This document shows positions 56,265 through 64,000 of a DNA stretch of 64,000 bases, in pieces. Every line of letters starts with the position of its first letter. Position 1 is the stretch's first letter. The notes beneath the pieces were generated by a model that saw only the letters and a list, made by a program, of their open reading frames with translations, did not search any database and was not told where the DNA came from. The position numbers and the translations under genes are program-made. Source of the DNA: Paractinoplanes atraurantiacus (GTDB lineage: Bacteria > Actinomycetota > Actinomycetes > Mycobacteriales > Micromonosporaceae); NCBI RefSeq assembly GCF_900215205.1, contig NZ_OBDY01000025.1:62001-126000 (forward strand), written 5' to 3'.

Positions 56265-57500
56265 GTGCGCGTACTTCTGATCGGCTCCGGCGGCCGCGAA
56301 CATGCCCTCGCCCTCGGCCTCGCCGCCGACCCGTCCGTCGACTTCCTGGCCGCGGCCCCCGGCAACCCGGGCATCGCCCAGGTCGCTGAGCTGCATGAGG
56401 TCAAGGCGACCGATCCGGCCGCGGTGGCCGCCCTCGCGGTCGAGCTGGCCGCCGATCTGGTGGTGGTCGGTCCCGAGGCGCCGCTGGTGGCCGGGGTGGC
56501 CGACGCGGTCCGCGCCAAGGGCATCGCCTGCTTCGGCCCGAGCGCGGCCGCCGCGCAGCTCGAGGGCTCCAAGGCCTTCGCCAAGGACGTCATGGCCGCG
56601 GCCGGCGTTCCCACCGCGGGGTCGTACGCCTGCACGACCGCCGACGAGGTGGCGCGGGCGCTCGACGAGCTCGGTTCGCCGTACGTCGTCAAGAACGACG
56701 GTCTCGCCGCCGGCAAGGGCGTCGTGGTGACCGAGGACCGCGAGGTCGCCGAGCGGCACGCGGCCGACTGCGGCACGGTCGTGATCGAGCAGTACCTGTC
56801 CGGGCCCGAGGTCTCGCTCTTCGTGGTCACGGACGGCACCGCCGCCGTGCCGCTGATGCCGGCTCAGGACTTCAAGCGGCTCGCCGACGGCGACGAAGGA
56901 CCCAACACCGGGGGCATGGGCGCGTACGCCCCGCTGGACTGGGCGCCGGACGATCTCGTGGACCGGGTGTTGCGGGAGACGGTCGAGCCGACGCTGGCCG
57001 AGATGCGCCGCCGCGGCACGCCGTTCGCCGGTCTGCTCTACGTCGGACTCGCGCTCACGCCCGACGGCCCCAAGGTGATCGAGTTCAACGCGCGCTTCGG
57101 CGACCCGGAGACCCAGGTCGTGCTCGCGCTGCTGGAGACGCCGCTGGGTGGGCTGCTCAACGCGGCCGCCACCGGCACGCTGGCCGAGCTGCCGCCGCTG
57201 CGCTGGCGCGAGGGCGCCGCGATCACGGTCGTGGTGGCCAGCAAGAACTACCCGGCCACGCCGCGCACGGGCGACGTCATCGAGGGCGCCGAGGTGCCCG
57301 GGGTGATCCACGCCGGGACGGCCCGCCGGGACGACGGCGCGCTGATCTCGGCCGGGGGCCGGGTGCTGAGCGTGACCGCTGTCGGCGGCGACCTCAGGGA
57401 GGCCCGCGACGCGGCGTACGCGCTCGTCGACGGGATTCGCCTGGACGGCGCCCAGTACCGGACCGATATCGCACTGGGCGCCGTCGAGAAGCGTATTTAA
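56265..57500 (+). CDS. purD: phosphoribosylamine-glycine ligase
   Basis: This 411-aa ATP-grasp enzyme begins MRVLLIGSGGREHALA. It contains YVVKNDGLAAGKGVVV, EQYLSGPEVSLFVVTDG, DEGPNTGGMGAYAP and EFNARFGDPETQVVL. It makes glycinamide ribonucleotide. The GTG at 56265 follows a -10-like TAGGAT by 8 bases, so the mRNA is likely leaderless. Its TAA stop shares bases with the convergent SCP2-domain gene (TTAA, 57497-57500). Confidence 0.96.
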   Translation: MRVLLIGSGGREHALALGLAADPSVDFLAAAPGNPGIAQVAELHEVKATDPAAVAALAVELAADLVVVGPEAPLVAGVADAVRAKGIACFGPSAAAAQLEGSKAFAKDVMAAAGVPTAGSYACTTADEVARALDELGSPYVVKNDGLAAGKGVVVTEDREVAERHAADCGTVVIEQYLSGPEVSLFVVTDGTAAVPLMPAQDFKRLADGDEGPNTGGMGAYAPLDWAPDDLVDRVLRETVEPTLAEMRRRGTPFAGLLYVGLALTPDGPKVIEFNARFGDPETQVVLALLETPLGGLLNAAATGTLAELPPLRWREGAAITVVVASKNYPATPRTGDVIEGAEVPGVIHAGTARRDDGALISAGGRVLSVTAVGGDLREARDAAYALVDGIRLDGAQYRTDIALGAVEKRI

Positions 57501-57949
57501 GCCTTCGGGATGTCGAAGAGCTTGGCCACGTTGGCGGCCAGGCCCAGGTCGCCCTTGGCCTTCACCTTGCCGGTCATGAAGAGCATCATCGGGTTGCCGT
57601 CGCCCGAGACGACCTTGAGGAACGTGACGGCGTCCATGGTCATCGTCAGCTTCGGGTCGCGGGCCGGCTGGTTGGTGACCGTGCAGGCGCCGTTCTCGAT
57701 CACCGTCTCGTAGGTGTCGCTCGCGCCGCCGGCGCCGCCCGTGATGACCCAGTGGATCACGGCGGTGGTGCTGCCGGCCTTTTCCGGGCGGAACAGCGTG
57801 GGCATCCGGTTGAAGACCTCGTCGAGGATCTTGGTGCGGTTCTCGCCCGCCATGACCTCAGCGATTTTGGAGTCCGGCGTCGACTTGACGAGCTGAGCGA
57901 ACTCCTTCGGGCCGATCGAGGCGAGCGACTCGGGGTTGAAATCAGTCAT
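57497..57949 (-). CDS. SCP2 sterol-binding-fold protein
   Basis: This 150-aa protein has the SCP2 fold pattern: VIHWVITGGAGGASDTYETVIENGACTV, then DPKLTMTMDAVTFLKVVSGDGNPMMLFMTGKVKAKGDLGLAANVAKLF. This is the lipid-pocket motif of the family. It probably binds or transfers a lipid in the cytosol. The start ATG has AAAGGT upstream. Its stop overlaps purD's. Confidence 0.85.
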   Translation of the reverse strand: MTDFNPESLASIGPKEFAQLVKSTPDSKIAEVMAGENRTKILDEVFNRMPTLFRPEKAGSTTAVIHWVITGGAGGASDTYETVIENGACTVTNQPARDPKLTMTMDAVTFLKVVSGDGNPMMLFMTGKVKAKGDLGLAANVAKLFDIPKA

Positions 57950-58029
57950 CGGTGGACCTTTCGGGATGAGCGGACTACCTACTCGTCAGTAACACTAGCG
58001 ACCTTGCCGCTTCTCCGTGCAGTGTGCCA

Positions 58030-58093
58030 CTCCCAAAGAACCATTGGACAGTCGGCGTGCCGTTCTCTAAACTCCCCAACATGTCTTTGGGAG
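58030..58093. promoter_or_regulatory. 10-bp inverted repeat bracketing the HTH-gene promoter
   Basis: CTCCCAAAGA (58030-58039) is the exact reverse complement of TCTTTGGGAG (58084-58093). Between them lie a -35 TTGGAC (58044-58049), a -10 TAAACT (58068-58073, 18-base spacer) and the ATG at 58081. Two half-sites bracketing a promoter suggest autoregulation by the HTH protein, possibly with looping. Confidence 0.5.
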
Positions 58094-58602
58094 ATGAGCC
58101 GGGGCGAGCGTCGCTGAGGGCGACCGCTCATCCCGTACGGCTGCAGATCATGTCCCTGCTCACCAGTGCCCCGATGACCGCGGCCGAGGTGGCACGGGAG
58201 CTGGGCCTGACCCACGCCAACGCCAGCTATCACCTGCGCAACCTGCTCGCCGGCGGCCTCATCGTCCAGGCGGGCGAGGAGAAGATCCGCGGCGGCGTGG
58301 CCAAGCGGTACCGCTACGACACCAAGCGCGACCACGCGCCGGAGGAGCCGGAGCAGCGGCGCGCGCTGTTCGCGGCCCTCGGCAGCGAGCTGATCCGCCG
58401 CACCGCGTCCGGCCGGTTCGGTGAGAAGAGGAACGGCCTTCTCGGTGACGGCGAGTTCTGGATCGAGCCCGAGACCTGGATCGAGCTGCGATCGAAGTTC
58501 GTCGAGCTGGTCGACGAGCTGCATAATGCCGCGCGCCCGCCGCGAACCCCTGGCACTATCCGCACGAGCACGACCGTCGCGATGTTCGAGATGGAGTCCT
58601 GA
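58081..58602 (+). CDS. ArsR-like helix-turn-helix regulator
   Basis: This 173-aa winged-helix protein has HPVRLQIMSLLTSAPMTAAEVARELGLTHANASYHLRNL as the HTH, then a longer C-terminal effector region (LFAALGSELIRRTASGRF...WIELRSKFVELVDEL). There is no Cys pair, so a metal sensor is unlikely. The ATG at 58081 lies 7 bases after the -10 TAAACT, suggesting a leaderless mRNA. It is coupled (TGATG) to the following MFS transporter, its probable target. Confidence 0.87.
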   Translation: MSLGDEPGRASLRATAHPVRLQIMSLLTSAPMTAAEVARELGLTHANASYHLRNLLAGGLIVQAGEEKIRGGVAKRYRYDTKRDHAPEEPEQRRALFAALGSELIRRTASGRFGEKRNGLLGDGEFWIEPETWIELRSKFVELVDELHNAARPPRTPGTIRTSTTVAMFEMES

Positions 58603-59855
58603 TGGGTGCCCTCGCGCCACTGAGACACGGCCCGTTCCGCCTGCTCATCGCCGGGCGGACGATCAACGCCCTGGGCAACTCGTTCGCGACGCTCGCGCTC
58701 GCGTTCGCCGTCCTCGACCTCACCGGCTCGACCAGCGACCTCGGCCTCGTGGTCGGCATCCGTACCCTGGTCAACGTCATCTTCCTGCTCTTCGGTGGCG
58801 TGCTCGCCGACCGCATGCCCAAACAGGTGCTGATGGTCGGCTCCAGCCTGGCCGCCGCCCTCTCTCAGGGCATCGTGGCCTTCCTCGTGCTCAACGACAT
58901 GGCGACCGTCCCGCTGCTGATCGTGCTCGGCGCCTTCAACGGCATGGTGGGTGCGCTCGCGCTGCCGGCCAGCTCGTCGATCCTGCCGCAGACCGTGCCG
59001 GCCGACATCCGTCAGCAGGCCAACGCCATCAACCGGCTGACCCTCAACTCGGCCGTCATCCTCGGCGCACCGCTGGCCGGCGTGGTCGTCGCCGCCACCA
59101 ACCCCGGGTGGGGCATCGCCATCGACGCCGTCACCTTCTTCCTCGCCGGGCTGGTCTTCATGGCCCTGCGCACCCTGCCGGCGCCGGAGAAGCCCAAGGA
59201 CGCGGAGCGGCCCCACATCTTCGCCGACCTGCGGACCGGGTGGACCGAGTTCTGGTCGCGCACCTGGCTGTGGGTCGTGGTGGCCGCCTTCTCGGTGATC
59301 AACGCCTGCTGGGCCGGTGGCCTCTACGTGCTCGGGCCCGCCGTCGCCGACGAAACCTTCGGCCGCCGGGCCTGGGGTTTCGTGCTCGCCGCGCAGACCG
59401 GCGGCATGATCATCGGCGCTCTGATCGCGATGCGGCTGCGGGTGCGCCGCCTGCTCCTGCTCGGCGCCGCCAGCACGTTCGGCATGGCCCTGCCGCTGCT
59501 GCTGCTCGGCCTCTACCCCCAGGTTGTCGTGCTTGTCGTGGGCGCGATCCTGGCCGGCGGGCTGCTCGAGCAGTTCGGCGTGGCCTGGGAGACGACCATG
59601 CAGGAGCATGTGCCGGCCGACAAGCTGGCGCGCGTGTACTCGTACGACATGGTCGGGTCCTTCGTGGCCATCCCGATCGGCGAGCTGCTGGTCGGGCCCA
59701 TCTCCCACGTCGTCGGTGTGGAGGCGACCCTGGTCGGCGCCGGCGTGCTCGTCGTGCTGGCCGTCATCGGGATGCTGGCCAGCCGGGACGTCCGCACGCT
59801 GCGTCATGAGCTGCCGGACCGTGATCCCGGGCCCGTGAAAGAATCGGTCGCGTGA
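58602..59855 (+). CDS. MFS transporter (drug/metabolite efflux type)
   Basis: This 417-aa protein has twelve TM helices and the MFS loop GGVLADRMPKQVLMVG, plus IDAVTFFLAGLVFMALR. It resembles the group of bacterial efflux MFS proteins often regulated by an adjacent HTH gene. Its ATG shares a base with the regulator stop, and its own stop overlaps the purB start by 4 bases. Substrate unknown. Confidence 0.88.
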   Translation: MGALAPLRHGPFRLLIAGRTINALGNSFATLALAFAVLDLTGSTSDLGLVVGIRTLVNVIFLLFGGVLADRMPKQVLMVGSSLAAALSQGIVAFLVLNDMATVPLLIVLGAFNGMVGALALPASSSILPQTVPADIRQQANAINRLTLNSAVILGAPLAGVVVAATNPGWGIAIDAVTFFLAGLVFMALRTLPAPEKPKDAERPHIFADLRTGWTEFWSRTWLWVVVAAFSVINACWAGGLYVLGPAVADETFGRRAWGFVLAAQTGGMIIGALIAMRLRVRRLLLLGAASTFGMALPLLLLGLYPQVVVLVVGAILAGGLLEQFGVAWETTMQEHVPADKLARVYSYDMVGSFVAIPIGELLVGPISHVVGVEATLVGAGVLVVLAVIGMLASRDVRTLRHELPDRDPGPVKESVA

Positions 59856-61273
59856 CCATCCCGAACGTCCTTGCCTCCCGCTACGCCTCCGCCGAGCTCG
59901 TCGACCTCTGGTCGCCGGAGGAGAAGATCAGGATGGAGCGCCGGCTCTGGCTCGCCGTCCTGCGCGCCCAGCGTGACCTCGGGGTGTCGGTCCCCGAGGG
60001 CGCCGTCGAGGCGTACGAGGCGGTGCTCGACACCGTCGACCTGGCCTCGATCGCCGAGCGCGAGCGGGTCACCCGGCACGACGTGAAGGCGCGGATCGAG
60101 GAGTTCAGCGCGCTCGCCGGCTTCGAGCAGATCCACAAGGGCATGACCTCGCGCGATCTGACCGAGAACGTCGAGCAGTTGCAGATCCGGGCGTCGCTCG
60201 AGCTGATCCGGGCCCGGATCATCGCCACCCTGGCCCGCCTGGCCGAGCGCGCCGTCGAATACTCCGACCTGGTCATGACCGGCCGCTCGCACAACGTGGC
60301 GGCCCAGGCGACCACGCTGGGCAAGCGGTTCGCGTCGGCCGCGCAGGAGCTGCTGATCGCGTACGAGAGGCTCGATGATCTGATCGGCCGTTACCCGCTG
60401 CGCGGGATCAAGGGCCCGGTCGGCACCGCGGCCGACCAGCTCGACCTGCTCGACGGCGACTTCGAGGCGCTGGCCGTGCTCGAGCAGCGGGTCGCCGCCC
60501 ACCTCGGCTTCAACCGGGTGCTCAGCAGCGTCGGCCAGGTCTACCCGCGCTCGCTCGACTTCGACGTCGTCTCGGCGCTGGCCCAGATCGTCGCCGGCCC
60601 GTCGTCGCTGGCCACCACGATCCGCCTGATGGTCGGCCAGGAACTGGTCACCGAGGGCTTCAAGCCGGGCCAGGTCGGCTCGTCGGCGATGCCGCACAAG
60701 ATGAACACGCGCTCCTCCGAGCGGGTCAACGGCCTCGCCGTGATCGTCCGCGGCTACCTGTCGATGGTGGGCGAGCTCGCCGGCGACCAGTGGAACGAGG
60801 GCGACGTCTCCTGCTCGGTCGTGCGCCGGGTCGCGCTGCCGGACGCGTTCTTCGCCACCGACGGCCTCTTCCAGACCTTCCTCACCGTGCTCGACGAGTT
60901 CGGCGCCTACCCGGCCGTGATCGCCCGTGAGCTCGACCGCTTCCTGCCGTTCCTGGCCACCACCAAGATCCTGGTGGCCGCGGTCCGCAAGGGCGTGGGC
61001 CGCGAGGTCGCCCACGAGGTGATCAAGGAGCACGCGGTGGCGGTGGCGCTGGCCATGCGGGAGAAGGGCGCGAGCGTCAACGACCTGTTCGACCGGCTCG
61101 CCGACGACGGCCGCCTCCAGCTGAGCCGGGGTGAGATCGACGCTCTGGTGGCCGACCGGGCCGCCTTTGTGGGCGCCGCGCCGTCGCAGGTGCGCTTCGT
61201 GGTCGACCGTGTCGCGACCATCGTCGCGGCCCACCCGGAAGCGGCGAAATACGCGCCCGCGCCGATCCTCTGA
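59852..61273 (+). CDS. purB: adenylosuccinate lyase
   Basis: This 473-aa protein begins MTIPNVLASRYASAELVDLW. It contains GMTSRDLTENVEQLQI, TGRSHNVAAQATTLGKR, KGPVGTAADQL and the fumarase/lyase signature SSAMPHKMNTRSSERV (~276-291). It acts in two purine steps (SAICAR cleavage and adenylosuccinate cleavage). The GTG start at 59852 overlaps the MFS stop (GTGA), which places purB in the regulator-transporter operon. Confidence 0.96.
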   Translation: MTIPNVLASRYASAELVDLWSPEEKIRMERRLWLAVLRAQRDLGVSVPEGAVEAYEAVLDTVDLASIAERERVTRHDVKARIEEFSALAGFEQIHKGMTSRDLTENVEQLQIRASLELIRARIIATLARLAERAVEYSDLVMTGRSHNVAAQATTLGKRFASAAQELLIAYERLDDLIGRYPLRGIKGPVGTAADQLDLLDGDFEALAVLEQRVAAHLGFNRVLSSVGQVYPRSLDFDVVSALAQIVAGPSSLATTIRLMVGQELVTEGFKPGQVGSSAMPHKMNTRSSERVNGLAVIVRGYLSMVGELAGDQWNEGDVSCSVVRRVALPDAFFATDGLFQTFLTVLDEFGAYPAVIARELDRFLPFLATTKILVAAVRKGVGREVAHEVIKEHAVAVALAMREKGASVNDLFDRLADDGRLQLSRGEIDALVADRAAFVGAAPSQVRFVVDRVATIVAAHPEAAKYAPAPIL

Positions 61274-61510
61274 GTCTGCCGCCGGGGCGTGGCGGAGCTC
61301 GACCGTCGCGCCACACCCCAGCGGAACACTGACGTTAGGGTGCGCCGGCCCGGCCGCCAAGACTCAGTTGCCACCTATCACGGTGTGATGACCGTCGCGC
61401 CGGTAGTGGATAAATTGAAGCTTTGATCGTTCGAGTGGCTGAGATCACCGCCGAAACAGCCTGCTCAGCCTGGTCGGGGTCGCGTGCGCGACACCGGCCG
61501 ACACGCCCGC

Positions 61511-61539
61511 CACGTGGATCGCAAGGTAGGCTCCACGTG
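61511..61539. promoter_or_regulatory. inverted repeat in the purS promoter region
   Basis: CACGTGGA (61511-61518) and TCCACGTG (61532-61539) are perfect 8-base inverted repeats with a 13-base spacer containing a -10-like TAGGCT that ends at 61532. It lies 26 bases before the purS start. It could be an operator for purine control or a leader hairpin. The rest of 61274-61565 shows no gene. Confidence 0.45.
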
Positions 61540-61565
61540 CTTACACCTATCAGTCAGGAGTGCCC

Positions 61566-61823
61566 GTGGCTCGCGTCGTGGTCGACGTCATGCTCAAGCC
61601 GGAGATCCTCGACCCGCAGGGCCAGGCGGTCGCGAACGCGCTGCCCCGGCTCGGCGTCACCGATGTCTCCTCCGTCCGGATCGGGCGGCGGATCGAGATC
61701 GAGTTCGCCGGCGAACCCGACCTGGACCGGGCTCGGGAGATCGCTGACAAGCTGCTCGCCAACCCGGTGATCGAAGACTTCTCGATCAAGGTCGAGGACG
61801 ACGCGAAGGCCGAGGTCGCCTGA
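61566..61823 (+). CDS. purS: phosphoribosylformylglycinamidine synthase subunit PurS
   Basis: This 85-aa protein, MARVVVDVMLKPEILDPQGQ..., is the small PurS subunit that bridges PurQ and PurL in the formylglycinamidine synthase complex. AGGAG at 61556-61560 lies 5 bases before GTG 61566; the GTG two codons earlier would overlap that motif. It is followed by purQ after 2 bases. Confidence 0.95.
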   Translation: MARVVVDVMLKPEILDPQGQAVANALPRLGVTDVSSVRIGRRIEIEFAGEPDLDRAREIADKLLANPVIEDFSIKVEDDAKAEVA

Positions 61824-61825
61824 CC

Positions 61826-62529
61826 ATGCGCATCGGTGTGGTCACCTTCCCGGGTTCGCTGGACGACGGGGACGCGGCCCGCGCCGTGCGCCTCGCCGGC
61901 GCCGACGCCGTCCGCCTCTGGCACGGCGACGCCGACCTGCACGGCGTCGACGCCGTGGTGCTGCCCGGCGGCTTCTCCTACGGCGACGCCCTGCGCTGCG
62001 GCGCGATCGCCCGGTTCGCCCCGGTGATGGAGTCGCTCATCGACGCCGCCCGCGGCGGCCTGCCGGTGCTCGGCATCTGCAACGGCTTCCAGATCCTCTG
62101 CGAGGCCCACCTGCTGCCCGGCGCGCTGACCCGCAACCAGCACCTGCACTTCCGCAACCGCGACCAGTGGCTCCGCGTCGAGTCGGCGGACACTGCCTGG
62201 ACCAACTCGTTCGAGACCGGTCAGGAGATCCTGATCCCGGTCAAGAACGGCGAGGGCTGCTACGTCGCCGACCAGCGGACGCTGGACGCGCTCGAGGCCG
62301 AGGGACGGGTGGTCGCGCGGTACATCCGTGGCAACCCGAACGGCTCGCAGCGCGACATCGCCGCGGTCACGAACGAGGCCGGCAATGTCGTCGGCATCAT
62401 GCCGCATCCGGAACACGCGGTGGAGGCGCTGACCGGTCCGTCGCTCGACGGCCTCGGCTTCTTCACCTCGGTCCTGCGGGCCCTGGCCGGGGCGTCCGCG
62501 GGGGCTTCGCACGCAGGGGGACACCAGTA

Positions 62530-62530
<1 letters not shown>
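61826..62530 (+). CDS. purQ: phosphoribosylformylglycinamidine synthase glutaminase subunit PurQ
   Basis: This 234-aa class I amidotransferase begins MRIGVVTFPGSLDDGDA, with VLPGGFSYGDALRCG, catalytic Cys in GICNGFQ (~88) and the His-Glu dyad in MPHPEH (~193). It supplies ammonia to PurL. Its TAA stop shares a base with the purL ATG (TAATG). Confidence 0.96.

Positions 62531-64000
<1,470 letters not shown>

Overview
The window is high-GC actinobacterial DNA. Gene order, codon use (strong G/C at third positions), hspR-type heat-shock control, frequent GTG starts and apparently leaderless promoters suggest a Micromonosporaceae-like organism (Actinoplanes/Micromonospora relatives). That placement is inference from gene content, not a database match. 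About 55 genes are packed on both strands. I see no rRNA, tRNA, CRISPR array, transposase or integrase, so this reads as ordinary chromosome core plus lineage-specific surface genes.

Left part (1-21900): the 3' end of an acyl-CoA dehydrogenase; a large secreted protein with FlgD/Ig-like C-terminal repeats; a SixA-like phosphatase; a small DUF6458-type membrane protein; a divergent QorB-like oxidoreductase / HxlR regulator pair; a hemolysin-III family membrane protein; the three 5-oxoprolinase genes pxpB-pxpC-pxpA, followed by two perfect tandem DnaA boxes; an NHLRC2-like thioredoxin/NHL protein; a 1262-residue low-complexity LppU-like membrane protein; a 2-oxoacid dehydrogenase operon (E1alpha-E1beta-E2); and two poorly characterised proteins.

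Central part (21900-36200): two overlapping dynamin-like GTPase genes diverge from dnaK-grpE-dnaJ-hspR. A HAIR element (HspR operator) lies on the dnaK promoter and another on the clpB promoter at about 33.5 kb, so much of the HspR regulon is here. Between them is a translationally coupled sugar-efflux MFS / TrkA-C protein / Kef-type antiporter operon.

Right-central part (36200-53900): two neighbouring four-helix membrane proteins with Gly/Pro/Tyr-rich tails; an AT-richer intergenic block; an ArsR-type sensor and a class II aldolase; DedA; a Pnkp-Hen1 RNA repair cassette preceded by a small acidic ORF; fructose-bisphosphate aldolase; a LOG-like protein; an ADP-ribosylglycohydrolase; DUF3151; and an EspI-like proline-rich ParA/MinD ATPase.

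Right end (53900-64000): purine biosynthesis dominates. purA is followed by a degenerate diacylglycerol-kinase-like gene; purD is divergent from purA; purB is coupled to an HTH-regulator/MFS cassette; and purS-purQ-purL is cut by the window edge. The most noteworthy items are the tandem DnaA boxes, the RNA repair cassette, the HspR operators with a strong grpE-dnaJ hairpin, the catalytically degenerate Cys-rich DGK-like protein, the regulator-transporter-purB coupling, and several unexplained perfect palindromes in promoter regions.
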